DNA from: Parachaetomium inaequale
Lineage: Eukaryota > Ascomycota > Sordariomycetes > Sordariales > Chaetomiaceae
Length of the DNA: 64,000 nt
Assembly: GCA_033296685.1 (NCBI GenBank)
Contig: MU854316.1
Coordinates: 434,001 to 498,000 of the forward strand
Direction of reading: 5' to 3'
The notes under the pieces are model-generated. The model searched no databases. It was not told where the DNA came from and saw only the letters and a list, made by a program, of their open reading frames with translations. How positions within the stretch are numbered: position 1 is the first letter of the stretch; every line of letters begins with the position of its first letter. Positions 45,323 through 57,429 of this stretch are shown here, piece by piece. The position numbers were made by a program, and so were the translations under genes.

Positions 45323-48300
45323 AGGGTGTTCTCAAGGGGGATACGCTTTGGGAACAAGCAAGACGGACGGCGGGTGGACCACGGGTTTCCTGGGATGGAA
45401 TGGGACAAGTCTTCCCTGAGCGGAAACTCGATGGAACCACCGATCGCCGAACGCCGCAGCCACCAGTTACGCCTTCCGGTCCGGCATTTCGAAATCTCGG
45501 ATGGCTTACATCTCACAAAATGAGATGTCACGAACCCAGGACTCCGGCTCGCCCTGCAGAACCGAATGCCGGAGACACCTGCATTCCCGGATCGCCGGAC
45601 CTGCCGGGTTTCTCGGCCTGCTGAGGCTGAGTCGCTCGCCGCAGCCATTTGGTCGTCGCCGGCCTTCTCCGGACCCCACGGCCAGCAACCATGACCGCAG
45701 CGCCGATCAGGCTAGGGTTATGGGCCGTTGCTGGCCAGCGCACGAGGCAGCCCCAGGGAGGCTGACCGGCCGCTCCGGAGCCGCCTCAACACCGCCCATC
45801 AACCAGCATGGTGTCTTTTCAAACATGTCTCCGTTGCAGAGCACGGAGACCCCATTTACACTCAGACTTACACCCAACCTTTTCGGCAACTCTGGGGCTC
45901 AGCCCGACCCAGGGCCAGGTCCCAGAAAGCACGCAACACCTCCCTTCAATCCACGATACGACACGACAACCACAACAACACCCACCATCCGGCACCCGCA
46001 GCACCCAATTCCCTCGTTGCAGCACAAAATCATCATTGTGCGTCAGGCCGCTGCCGGCTCTGGCTCCTGGACACCCCATTGGGCACCGAGACTCGCGACA
46101 CCATCTTTTCCGTCAATGGCGGCGCTCACGATGGTCACCCCTGCGCTTTGCCAAGCCGCTGACGTCGACGTGCTTCAACTCTTTCGCAGCCGGCTGATCT
46201 CCCACAAAGAGGGGTCGGCGCGGCGCATGCAACACCACGGCCTTCGTTGGCTGCTCGAGCGGCTGGGTCTAGACCCGGAAGGGGACGCCGGCGTCGCGTT
46301 TTGAGGCTTTTTTTTCCTTCTCGCTCACTTTTTCACTTCTCACACGCTGGCTGCATCTCGAAGATGTCTCATGTTTACCCGGCTCGGCTAAGGCCGCTTT
46401 TCTCTCTTTTCTTCTACCCACTCGATCATTAGGGTCTTGGGGCTGGCTTGTTATTTTGGGTTTCGGATCATTCAGCGACGGCGTATTTGGGAAAGGGGGA
46501 CCACCAAAAGTCGGAGGCGCGGGACGGGATACGCGGCGGGAGACACGGGATACCAACGATATCCGCCTACGTTTTGGGCTGGGGCGCGCGGCGTCCTCTG
46601 AAGAAGCACTATACCAATTTGTTGTACCTAGCATAAGCGTTCTCACTGATCAACCATAAAAAACATCGAGAAAGGGGTTTCACCCCGCACATCACACCTA
46701 TCAGCTCCATCCCATACCACCTGCAGCAAGTACCATTTGTGTCACGTCTCCTGCCCTGAGGTGAATGAGGCGCTTCAAAGCCCCTCTCAGCTGGCTGTTG
46801 GCAAGCAAGCTTTTCGTGCTTGACTGAAACCGTCTTGTGCAGGACCGCCGCCGGCCACATCCAAATCGAGCGTTTCAGCCATCTAACTGCATCTCATGTG
46901 CCGTCCTGCCAGAAACAGAAAAGCGGCAGCCAGCTCTTGCGACCCTGGCCGGGGGGGGGGGGCGCCCGCTGCAGTGCCAGCTCACTACCCAACGCTGCAG
47001 CCACCGTGGCCCCTGGGCGAATGGCCCTCAATCTTTTCCACCCTCACCCCCTACCCCGTGGTCCCATATTCAGTCTTTGCCATTTCCCCTGTGGCCGGCC
47101 AGTTCAGATCGCCCGGTGGTCCTGCTGCGCCGCCCTGACGGCTGCTGTGCAGTGTGCACTGCATGAGGGCTGGTTTGAGGGTTTTTTTTACTGGGGCTTT
47201 GGTGGTATCCCTCCATACCTGCCCGAGGTAGGTACAGGTAGCTGGCCTGCAAGGTGCAGGTTCCTCCTCTCGTGTCTGCATGTCTGTGATGCTGATGCTC
47301 AAGTGTCCAATGTCGGGGCAGGCGTATGTTTCTCGTCCCGAGTTTATGTTGTTGCGACTTACACGCGCTGGTTTGGGGAAGGATCTGCAACGCGGCATCT
47401 TCACCATCTTTTACCGCTTTCTTTTTCTCCAGTGATTACCACCTTTTCAGACTGACAACGTGCACTTGACGATTCCATGATACACAGGACAGCATTATTC
47501 AACAGACACAATCTCGTCATCCCCACATGCTCCAAAATGTTGAAGGGAACAGCCATGCCAAGCGCCCCAGATTCGCGCCGTCAGACATTGGATCCAGTCA
47601 GCAAACTCAGGGTCCTCTCATCCCTCCAGGGACATGCACAATAGCGTCATTGACATTGACTAGGTATGAGTACCAAACTTGCCAAGTTTGGCCGTTACAA
47701 GGTCAACGACAACCCCTTGCGATAGACCTTGAATTAGAACTAGAACTATGAACCCTCAGTCAACCCAATCCAAATATATTCCATGAAAAATCGTTCGAAC
47801 CGCGCAACGGGGACAATGGGGGCAATCAACAACAATTGTCCACCCGGACCTTTTAACCCGCCGGGCGACTTCATAGCGCATCCTGCCCTGCGTCCGCCGT
47901 TTGCTGGGGGATTGCTACCCCGGCAAAGGGCACGCAGGACCTCCACGTGGATGGATACAGGCGAGTACCTATATGACGGTGTCGCCCCATCGAGCGAGTT
48001 TCTCGATCACCTCGATCTCAGGTTAGTTGTCCGGCAAGACGTCATTGCCGATGTCAACCCGACCCCTCGATCTAGGACACGATGAGGCGAGAGGCTGCAA
48101 GACATCAGAAACACCCGAGATTGGCTGCTCGGTCGCCATGGGAGCGCAGCACGACAGCGGGAATGGACCAAGTTGCCCCGCGCTCCAGGCAGATATGGTA
48201 AAGACGTAGATGCTGTCAAGTCAACCGAGGTAGCCATGGCCGTCTTCATCACAAGGCGGGAAGAGAGTGCCCGAAGACATGCCGAAAGACAGTCCAGCAG

Positions 48301-49424
48301 TGAACAAACCCCTCCAAGCCAACGATGAAGTGAAGATGATGCCTCGACTCGGCCCGACCTCCACAGCGCAAAGCCCTTTGAGATGATGAGATCCGGGAAT
48401 CCCCTCAAAACCAACAAAGCCACAGAGCGGAAAAAGTGGGAAGAGAAAGACCAAGAACAGGCAAACCGCCATCGGAAACAAGCCTCCGGACGTTTTGGTC
48501 CGCCAGCTCCATCAACAACAAGGGCCAGAAACCTGGCAGAACTGCATGCAGAAAAAGCTCACCAACATCCAGATTTCCAGTTTCCAGGTTCTGTTCGGAT
48601 GGCGCCGAGCGGACCGCTGCTGTTTGGCCCGCCCCCCACAGAAACACAGCTTCGGGTTCCATTGTTTTCCAAACGGCTTTTTTCCCCTGCCCTGCTTTGA
48701 CGGAACCAGCCAGCCAGCGTTTCCACTCTTCCAGGTTTTAGTGGAGCCAGCGAAACCAGCCAGCGTCGCACTCGCGATCCGTTGTCGATGGCTGGCCGTG
48801 TGCTGCAGGGCGCTCTGGATCGACACAAAGCGCGAGGGATCGGTTTTTTTCGATCGCGGTCTCGATTTGTGTTCCCCAAAACGTGGTCATTGGTACGGTA
48901 ATTTGTTACCGCCGTCACGTGCTTACATGCGACTGCAATCGGCGATTCCTGAGAACGGTGTTCCAGCGTTTTGAATTCAATGGAGCGTTTTTGGCACCGT
49001 CGAGACATTCTCTCACTGACTGGCATGAGACCTACCTAGTACCTACCGAGGTGTACCGGTGAGGCTGCCACGCGTTCATGAGACCTACTACTGATTGGAA
49101 ATGTGATATGTTTCATTACGAGCATAGCGCAACCCCTGACCTTCCTCTCCGTGCTTACGCCCTGCGCAACTCATTCACATGCTTAGCTTTGAGTCAAAAG
49201 CCCCAACCAACGCCGGCAGCCTGGCACGCAGTCCCCAAAGCCAACCCAACCCGCGACCACAACACCACACCACCAACCCGCATCCCAACCTACCACCCCA
49301 CGCTCTTTCACACAACGAGACAAAGTTGGTGGGGGTCAGAGAGGTCAGACGCCGACCCGGCTGACCCTCCCAGGCTCCCACCTGGGCAACCCCGTCTCAG
49401 CTCGTCACCTTCACCCCCTCACTA
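45323..49424. other. 4.1-kb region without a recognisable gene
   Basis: This separates the 110-aa gene from the convergent primase gene. It contains a 12-13 nt poly-G run near 46951 and several pyrimidine-rich stretches. ORFs such as 45501-46304 are low-complexity and lack motifs. I see no transposon or RNA gene. Confidence 0.45.
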
Positions 49425-51153
49425 TCACCTTTCCATCTTGACGTCCCCCTGCTGCTGCTTCTGCTGCGGCTTACCACCATCCATATTCTTCAGCAGATAG
49501 CTCCGCTTGAAGTACTCGTTTGGGTGCACAATGGTCTCGAGCTGCGCGGCCGTCATGACGCCGTCGTCGCGGGCCCGTTTCATCTCGGTCTTGTGCAGGT
49601 GCTCAAACACACTGCCCGCCCCCCCCCCGAGAGTGGTTGGTTAGTTTACGGGGTCCGAGTTACAATAATAAAAAAAAACGGTAAGCTAGGAGGGACCACA
49701 TACCGGTTGCACGCCATGTGAAACTTTTGGCTCTCCGTGTCCTCCTTGACCCCCTGCAGCACCGCGCGGTCCGCCACGCCCGACGCGCGGAGCAGCGTCG
49801 TCAGGTTCTCGAGGCTGAAGTGGCGGTACGGGCAGCCGTGGGCGTCGCCCGGCCCCGGCGCGTGCTCGGTCAGGATCTTCTGGCAGCTGTAGGGGCTGTA
49901 GCCGCCGGAGCGGCGGTTCGAGTCGCCGCCAACGTCGCCGTAGACGTGCCGCACGTTGTAGCGGTACTCCTTGTTGAAGGTGTCGTCGGTGATCTTGTTA
50001 AAGGCCGACCGCCAGAAGACGAGGCACTCCTCCAGGTTGAGCCCGATGCCCTTGAGGAAGAGCGAGTACTGCAGCCGCCCGAAGTGCTTGAGGTGCGCGT
50101 CGCGCCGGAGCGAGCGGTGCAGGTGTGTCATGCACATGGGGAAGTGCTGTGAGAGGTTGTCGATGTTGCGCGCCGTCATCTCGGCGCCCTCGATGGCCGC
50201 CCCGGAACCCGTGTAGCCCGAGTCGGGCGCGATGAAGTTCTTGGAGAGGTGGTTGAGGATCGGCGTTAGGCGGTCGTCTTCGTCGAGTCGGGGGAGCGCG
50301 CGCGCTGTGAGCTGTGCGGTGGGCTGTTAGCCAATGTCCATTTTCTTGTGTCCTCCTCGGTTGTCCTGCTTACTTCCAACGCCTGCTCCAACCGCTTCGT
50401 GTACGCATTCAACACCATACTCTGCTGCTCCCGCCCGGGCACGTACGCCTTGCCCGCCCTGACGTACACCTTGCGGCTCTCAATCAGGTCCGGCACGCGC
50501 ATCCAGTCCACCTTGCACCACTCCTCGTCCAGCACCTGCTGCGCGCGCTTGCCGTAGCCGAACCCAATGGTCGTCGCCAGCTGCGGCGCCAGCTCGCGCT
50601 TCTCGGCCTCGGACACGGGCTCCCAGTCGAGGTTGAGGGTGCGCACAAAGGCGGCGCGCTCGCGCGAGTCGTCGGCCTGGAAGCGTAGGCGGAACAGCAT
50701 GGTCTCGACGCGCGCGAAGCGCCGGCGCAGGTCCTCGGTCGACGCGAACGCCAGCCGCAGGATGAAGTGGCTGTAGTGGTCCTTCTGGCGCTGCAGGTGC
50801 AGCTGCGAGTGGCCCGAGCTGCTGGCGTCGAGGGGGAGGTACTTGTCGAGCAGCGGCTTCATGTGCAGCGCCGTCTCGGCGGGCGTGCGGTTGCGGAACG
50901 AGCACGCTTCGAGCTCGGCGAGGACTGTACTACGGCATTAGTCTCGATGGCCTGGACCTTCCTGGTGTTTGTACACACTCCGTAGCCGGTCGATGGCCCA
51001 TTGCTCAAACTGCTCGAGCGTGATGTCGGCGGTCGGTGGTGTCGCGTAAAAGTTCAGGCGGTGCGGATACTGCGTGTCCTTGTAGGACGGATCCGCGAAC
51101 TGCTTCTTGCGGTGGTCGAGCACATTTCGCCTTTTGGCGTCGATGCGATTCAT
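49425..51153 (-). CDS. PRI2: DNA primase large subunit PRI2/PRIM2
   Basis: This is the regulatory subunit of primase in the nuclear DNA polymerase alpha-primase complex; it helps the catalytic subunit start and hand over RNA primers. Four minus-strand exons, 51153-50979, 50924-50374, 50311-49704 and 49611-49425, give 506 aa, the usual length. The N-terminus MNRIDAKRRNVLDHRKKQF and YPHRLNFY are family hallmarks. The C-terminal domain contains four cysteines in the order expected for the [4Fe-4S] ligands (HFPMC, YSC, HGC, MAC). The start at 51153 was preferred to an upstream in-frame ATG because homologs begin near this motif. Convergent with the gene-poor region, and the first of two minus-strand genes around the assembly gap. 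Confidence 0.95.
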
Positions 51154-51657
51154 GGTGTCTGTTGTTTGGTTTCGTTCCGAGGGAAAGCCTTGACTGTTGC
51201 TCGGGAAGCCGTCGATGTGGGTCGAGATGGGCAAAGGTGGGAGACGCGCCGCGACGCGCTTCGTCTCGTCAATTAAAGATGCCCAATCAGCGTGTTGCGC
51301 TGACAACCCTAACCCTCTTGACCCCTGAGCTGGCTCCGATGTTCGCTGTAATCAAGCCCTTCAAGCCGTTGTTGGGTGACAATCTGTGCCGTATTACATT
51401 TATTGATTTGAAGGCCTAGTGAATAGTCATACATTCAGGGCCTTGATCCAACGGTCGACAACGAGCGTCTAAACGCCACTTAAGCGCTCCTCGTCGTCAG
51501 TGCCCAGGTCAACCAGAACTCTCCTCCATAGAAGGAGCCCCTTAACCACCGTCTATCGACTACATCTGCCTTCTAAAATGTGCCCAAGCATTCCTATCCG
51601 TACGAGCTCACAGTCTAGCGAGGAGGTGGTGATGCGTGCGAAATACCCCACCCCCCC

Positions 51658-51667
51658 NNNNNNNNNN
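51658..51667. other. Assembly gap (10 N)
   Basis: Ten unresolved bases follow a poly-C run. Ten N is often a placeholder for a gap of unknown size, so distances across it may be wrong. Confidence 0.95.
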
Positions 51668-51747
51668 CCGGATTGCTTCGAGGGAACAACGCCTCGGCCA
51701 GACAGACACTTGTTGGGCCGAGGCGTTGTTCCCTCGAAGCAATCCGG
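51668..51747. repeat. Perfect 32-bp inverted repeat with 16-nt loop
   Basis: 51668-51699 is the exact reverse complement of 51716-51747, separated by AGACAGACACTTGTTG. The left arm starts at the first base after the N run. It could be a genuine cruciform or hairpin that stopped sequencing, or a fold-back artefact at a contig end. Confidence 0.93.
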
Positions 51748-51873
51748 CGCTCGTCTTGGGGCATGGTTTGAGACCTCTGGGTGATGGTGATTGAGTTTGC
51801 AGGCTTCTCTTGTCTATACCGCCGAGGAACCCTCTAGGCTAGTTCCAGGGCCGTGTTTGAAGGACCCATCAGA

Positions 51874-53338
51874 CTATGAGCGGTGCGGTTGGTCTGGTTC
51901 GCCCTGGAGATCCTGCCGGACGTGAGAATGGACGTGCGGATTCTGTTCCGCCGAGCGCTCTGCCTCCGGCGTGCCCTGCTGTTGTTCCCACACCAAGTAC
52001 CCCTGAAGCTTCCACAGCAGCATCTGCAAGTTGACAGTCGCCTGCCTGCCCAGCAGAAACAGCGAGCCATCGCGCAACAGCGCAGACCCCTCCCTCAACC
52101 GCCTGATGTGCTCTTCCCCCAGGAGCTCACGCAGGTTGTGGACCGCGAGCTTCGACCCAAACCGCACGGGCCCCAAATCCATCGTCGACAACCTCGGCGG
52201 GACATACTCAGAAGAGCCCGACTCCGCGGCCGCTCCCTCCGGCGGTCCCAGATACAGCAGACACCCCCTGTGCTTGAGCTCCTTGACGCCGTCCCAGCGC
52301 TCGCACTTGACGAGGTACCCGCGGTCGTCCCTCTCGACCATGTTTGCAAAGTGGCGCAGGCCCTCGACGGCGCGCCTGCGCAGCAGCTCCAGGACGACGG
52401 CGTCCATGTCGCCGCGCCAGTTGGCGTTGTCGAGGAGGGAGCCGAGCTTGACGTGGCCGTGGTCGCTCATGCGGAGGAGTTTGTGGTTGCCCTTGAAATA
52501 CGGCGACTTGCGGCGCTGTATGTCCTGGAGCAGCCTCTGGTGAGCGAGGACGTAGGCTGTGGGACCTGTCTTGGTGGTGTTTTGTATCTCGGTGGCTGGT
52601 TTGCCCGCTTTTTGCTCTTCGCCCGCCGTTTGGTCTTCGTCGGACTTTTGCGCTACCTCGGCGTTCTCCGGGGACTCCTGCGCCGTCTCCGACGACGGGG
52701 GCTCAACTGGCGCTGACCCGCTCTCTGCGGCTTTCGCGGCTTCAGGTTCGGCAGCTTCTTCGGCTTCAGGTTCGGGAGCTGTAAAGGCGCCCGGGGCCTT
52801 CGTGCCAAGACCGTGGGGCACAAACCACGGCTTACTTGTCTCCGGATGCGCGGTGAGAGTAAAGCGCTGGAGGAAGAAGTTGGGGAGGGTAGTGGCGGTA
52901 ATCGGGCACCTCCGCATAGGTGTGGCCAGGGCCTTGGCTAGAGGCGGGTTAGAGAATGCTCCAACGTTTTATTCTTTGCAACGAAGACGGAGCACTACCG
53001 TAGGGGTTGCGGGCCAGCTGCCGTTGGAACTTGGTCGGCTTGTACTCTGTCCGGCGCGGCTTGGACTTGGTGAATTTCTGCCTGGCGTCGTGGAAGGACG
53101 GGTCCATCAACGGCGATAGGGGTAGTTCGCCAGCGGTGGTGTTGATGGACTTATTCTCCGGGTCGATTTGGATATTTGTGTAAGCATCCTTCGAGAAGGT
53201 TGGCGCGTCTGGTGAGGTTTCGGTTCTGTCATTGTTGATGCTACTGGTGTGAAAATCCCGAGCACCAGGGGGCCGACATGCCTCGTGATGGGCTGCGTAT
53301 AGCGATGGGCTGCGCCAGCTCCTGGCGACGGCTCGCAT
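51874..53338 (-). CDS. Unrecognised mitochondrial protein, 467 aa
   Basis: Exons 53338-52999 and 52937-51874 join in phase on the minus strand. The N-terminus MRAVARSWRSPSLYAAHHEA ... ARDFHTSS is a convincing mitochondrial presequence (Arg-rich, no acids, then an FHTSS-like cleavage region). The next block, SPLMDPSFHDARQKFTKSKPRRTE, followed by FQRQLARNPYAKALATPMRRCPITATTLPNFFLQRF, looks highly conserved. An Ala/Glu/Pro-rich low-complexity insertion occupies about residues 160-225. The C-terminal half is helical, with LELLRRRAVEGLRHF, YLVKCERWDGVKELKHRGCLLYLGP and VNLQMLLWKLQGYLVWE. I know similar fungal proteins only as hypothetical; a role in mitochondrial gene expression is plausible from the basic conserved block but not shown. 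It is divergent from the ClpP gene. Confidence 0.78.
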
Positions 53339-54016
53339 GGCTGTGTTGTTTCGATCGGTTATGGTCTGTCAATTGTTGGTTGTGAATCGATTGAGTTTTG
53401 AATCGAGATTCGAGGTTCCGAGCAGGGAACAGGCGCCAAGACAACTGGGTAGATTGATTTCACTAATCTGACAGTATTTGCTACCTAACTTGAGCTCTCG
53501 CAGTCGCATCGTGAATCAGAGTGAAGGGGAAAAACCCCAGGTAGTAGCAGGCGTAGGCGTCAGAGAGAGAGATAAACGAATAAGTAAGAGAACCAGAAAG
53601 CCAGGAAAACGGAGGGTCGCCATGTGTGCTTGCTTCGACGAAGAATTGGTGGAGCTCAGCATGGTTGGTTTCAATGTTAACATCTCTCTCCCTCGGGGGT
53701 GCAGACTTCCCGTGGTTGTATGGAGCAGTTTCCGCGCCAAAGTTGACGAGGCACGAATAAAGCAGAACAAGCATCCCAAACGAGGGAGGTGTTTATCTCA
53801 AGGGAAAGGAATCAAGAGCGTTAATGGAAAGCACTTGGTCCTGAGAGAAGAGACCCCCAGAACTCTCAAGTTGTCTTGGCAATGCCTCAGCGCCAAGCAA
53901 GATCTTGTTGCCAAGCCCCACTCCAAGCATTTGACGAGCCGTCACGGTGCCTTTCCCATGTTCGCAGCGTCCAGTTTCAACAACCAAGGACTTTGGTTGC
54001 TCGCCACCCTTCCACC
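53339..54016. other. Divergent promoter region (mitochondrial protein / ClpP)
   Basis: 678 bp between two head-to-head genes whose products are both predicted mitochondrial. A 180-codon ORF here has no motif. A shared promoter is possible. Confidence 0.5.
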
Positions 54017-54943
54017 ATGAATACCCAAAAGACAGCCTTTCGTCTCTTCAGGAGGCTAGGCGCGTCGCAATGTCGTGGCTTTTCCCAGTTTAGCGCGCCT
54101 GCCGAGGCGATGCCACCAACGGGCCGCATCCCGATGCCCTACATCACCGAGGTCACAGTACGTTGTCCCGAGTCTTCCGCGATGTCGCGTTGCTGACAGA
54201 TTAGTCCGGGGGTTGGCGGACATGTGAGTTCTAGTCGCACACCGTCTAGGACCTTCAATTGGCACTAACCGCGCGCCGAAGCCGACATCTTCTCCAAGCT
54301 GCTGCAAGTCAGTGGACTCGCCGATCCATCCACCATTCCCCGGCACACCTCTGACTGACGTGAGCAGGAGCGGATCGTATGCCTCAACGGCGCCATCGAC
54401 GACACCGTGTCGGCATCGATAGTCGCCCAGCTGCTGTGGCTCGAGTCGGACAACCCGGACAAGCCCATCACCATGTACATCAACTCGCCCGGCGGCGAGG
54501 TGAGCTCGGGGCTCGCCATCTACGACACCATGACCTACATCAAGTCGCCCGTCTCGACCGTGTGCGTGGGCGGCGCCGCCTCCATGGCCGCCATCCTCCT
54601 GATCGGCGGCGAGCCCGGGAAGCGCTACGCCCTGCCGCACAGCTCCATCATGGTGCACCAGCCGCTCGGCGGCACGCGCGGGCAGGCGGCCGACATTTTG
54701 ATCTACGCGACCCAGATCCAGAGGATACGGGAGCAGATCAACAAGATTGTGCAGGGCCACATCAACAAGTCGTTCGGCCACGAGAAGTACGACATGCAGG
54801 CCATCAACGACATGATGGAGCGGGACAAGTACTTGACGGCCGACGAGGCGAAGGAGATGGGCATCGTGGACGAGATTCTGAACAGGAGAGAGAAGGGCGA
54901 CGGCAAGCCCGGGGCAGGCGACGGGAAAGCGGTAAAGCCATGA
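54017..54943 (+). CDS. clpP: Mitochondrial ATP-dependent Clp protease proteolytic subunit
   Basis: ClpP forms the tetradecameric serine-protease chamber that works with ClpX in the mitochondrial matrix. Four exons, 54017-54157, 54205-54223 (19 nt), 54282-54307 (26 nt) and 54368-54943, give 253 aa. The tiny exons encode SGGWRT and DIFSKLLQ and restore the family sequence between PYITEVT and ERIVCLNG, which supports them. The presequence (residues 1 to about 30) is Arg/Ser/Phe-rich. The catalytic triad is visible: Ser in GGAASMAA, His in SIMVHQP, and Asp in MERDKYLTADEA. The C-terminal tail is short and Lys/Gly-rich. ClpP is absent from S. cerevisiae but common in filamentous fungi. Confidence 0.95.
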
Positions 54944-55570
54944 TGCGTGGTCAATGGAAGGGCGCGAGATGGGGGTGCCCAGGGCGGCTTCGCGCTCCGA
55001 GATGTAACAGCGAAGGCCGCATGCATGGGATGACTGCCTGGCTTATTCCCATCCGCAATTGTCTTAACTCCGGTCGGGATATTCACCTCCGGGCAGAGGA
55101 GAAGGACTTGGTCACCACAGCAACCTCTCATGGCAAAGGTCCCAGGCCGGACTGAGGGCCAGTTTGGAGACTGTAAAGTCTAGTGTACGATGGCACCACT
55201 GTGCCTTGAATGAAGAGCACTGGCAGCTCGACGGAGTCTATCCACCTCAGACTCACATCATGGAGGTCATAGCTCCCTGTCGCTTGTCGCCAGAGCCAAT
55301 CGGGAAGCTTGTATTTCGATGCAGCTGTTGCGGGGATCCCGCGGGGACCCCTGTCTCTGTCCCTGTGACTTGGGGGAACACACATTATTTTAGCTCCGAC
55401 TTCGCCCAAAAGTTCGACTCAGTCCCGAACTCTCCAGACAACACTTCCAGACACCACCGGAGGGCCAATTGACTGGTCTTTGTGGCTCCGGACCAAGCCA
55501 GAAACGCTTCAGTTCTTTCCTTCGGCCAATTGATCCTGCTGTTTCGTTGTTGCTTCTCCTGGCGAGCGTC
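54944..55570. other. Intergenic region clpP / ILV3
   Basis: 627 bp between co-directional genes. Near 55415-55422 CGACTCAG resembles a CPC-1/Gcn4 site (6 of 7 matches to TGACTCA), which would fit amino-acid control of ILV3; the match is weak. No gene is seen. Confidence 0.4.
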
Positions 55571-57429
55571 ATGCTCTCACCGTCTCTCCTGCGCGCCGGC
55601 GCTCCGAGGGCCCTGGCTGCCAGCCGGGCCCTGCCGTTGAGGAACCAGCTGTATGTCTGAACGGTCTCATTCTCGCTTGCATCACAAGCTTACTTAGTCA
55701 TGTCTCTAGCCGCCTCCTCTCCACCACGCCCCGCCGATATGCCGACGAGAGGCTCAACCGCGTGTCGTCGACCATCACACAGCCCAAGTCGCAGGGCGCG
55801 TCGCAGGCCATGCTCTACGCCACGGGCCTGAGCGAGGAGGACATGTCCAAGGCCCAGGTCGGCATCTCGTCGGTCTGGTACGAGGGCAACCCCTGCAACA
55901 TGCACCTGCTCGGCCTGTCGGCCCTCGTGCGCGACAGCGTCGAGAAGGCCGGCCTCGTGCCCATGCGCTTCAACACCATCGGCGTGTCGGACGGCATCAG
56001 CATGGGCACCACGGGCATGCGCTACAGCCTGCAGAGCCGCGAGATCATCGCCGACAGCATCGAGACGGTCATGCAGGGCCAGTGGTACGACGCCAACGTG
56101 TCGCTGCCCGGCTGCGACAAGAACATGCCCGGCGTGCTGATCGCCATGGGCCGCGTCAACCGGCCCAGCATCATGGTGTACGGCGGCACCATCAAGCCCG
56201 GCTGCACCATGGCGGGCGAGCCCATCGACATCGTCAGCGCCTTCCAGGCCTACGGCCAGTACATCTCGGGCGAGATCGACGAGAAGCAGCGCTTCGACAT
56301 CATCCGCAACGCCTGCCCCGGCGGCGGTGCCTGCGGCGGCATGTACACGGCCAACACCATGGCCTCGGCCATCGAGACGCTCGGCATGACCCTCCCCGGC
56401 AGCAGCAGCTTCCCGGCCGAGGACGCGCGCAAGAAGGCCGAGTGCGAGAGCGTCGGCGAGGCCGTCAAGAACCTGCTGCGCGAGAACATCCGGCCCAGCG
56501 ACATCCTGACGCGCCAGGCGTTTGAGAACGCCATGATTGTGGTCGGCATCCTGGGCGGCAGCACCAACGCCGTGCTGCACCTCATCGCCATCGCCGACGC
56601 CGTCGGCATCAAGCTGACCATCGACGACTTCCAGGCCGTCTCGGACCGCACCCCGCTGCTGGCCGACCTCAAGCCCTCGGGCAAGTACGTCATGGAGGAC
56701 CTGTTCAAGATCGGCGGCACCCCGGCCCTTCTCAAATTCCTGCTCAAGGAAGGGCTCATCGACGGCTCGGGCATCACCGTGACGGGCAAGACCATGAAGC
56801 AGAACGTGGCCGACCTGCCCGGCTTCCCCGACGACCAGCCCATCATCCGCCCGCTCAGCAACCCGCTCAAGCCCACGGGCCACATCCAGATCCTGCGCGG
56901 CTCGCTCGCGCCCGGCGGGTCGGTCGGCAAGATCACGGGCAAGGAAGGGCTGCGGTTCGAGGGCACGGCCAAGGTATACGACTACGAGGACGCCTTCATC
57001 GAGGCGCTCGAGCGCGGCGAGATCAAGAAGGGCGAGAAGACGGTCGTGGTGATCCGCTACGAGGGCCCCAAGGGCGGCCCGGGCATGCCCGAGATGCTCA
57101 AGCCCAGCTCGGCCATCATGGGCGCCGGGCTCGGCAAGGACGTGGCCCTCATCACCGACGGCCGCTTCTCGGGCGGCAGCCACGGCTTCCTGATCGGCCA
57201 CATCGTGCCCGAGGCCATGGAGGGCGGGCCGATCGGCCTGGTGCGCGACGGCGACAGGATCGTCATTGACGCCGACCAGCGCGTGCTGGACCTCGAGGTG
57301 CCCGCCGAGGAGATGGAGAGGCGGCGGAAGGAGTGGAAGGCGCCTGAGCCGAGGGCCAAGCGCGGGACCCTGAAGAAGTACGCCTCGCTGGTTACCGATG
57401 CTAGCCAAGGGTGTGTCACCGACAAGTAG
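55571..57429 (+). CDS. ILV3: Dihydroxy-acid dehydratase, mitochondrial
   Basis: This iron-sulfur enzyme dehydrates 2,3-dihydroxy-isovalerate and 2,3-dihydroxy-3-methylvalerate, the third common step of valine, isoleucine and (through ketoisovalerate) leucine synthesis in mitochondria. Exons 55571-55650 and 55710-57429 give 599 aa. The spliced N-terminus MLSPSLLRAGAPRALAASRA ... LSTTPRRYA is a clear presequence. Signatures are PGCDKNMPG and NACPGGGACGGMYTANTM (cluster cysteines) and ALITDGRFSGGS near the C-terminus. Codon use is strongly biased, consistent with high expression. The very long antisense ORF opposite it is not a gene. Confidence 0.97.

Larger units (their letters stand above)
51154..51873. 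other. Intergenic region with assembly gap and hairpin
   Basis: This holds the primase promoter and the 3' flank of the mitochondrial-protein gene. It contains a run of N and an adjacent perfect inverted repeat, described separately. No gene is seen. Confidence 0.6.

Noticed and set aside
45501..46304. 267-codon open frame after the 110-aa gene
   Set aside because: Low-complexity, no motif, overlapping frames on both strands.
53478..54020. 180-codon ORF between the 467-aa gene and clpP
   Set aside because: No motif; it occupies the divergent promoter and overlaps the clpP start.
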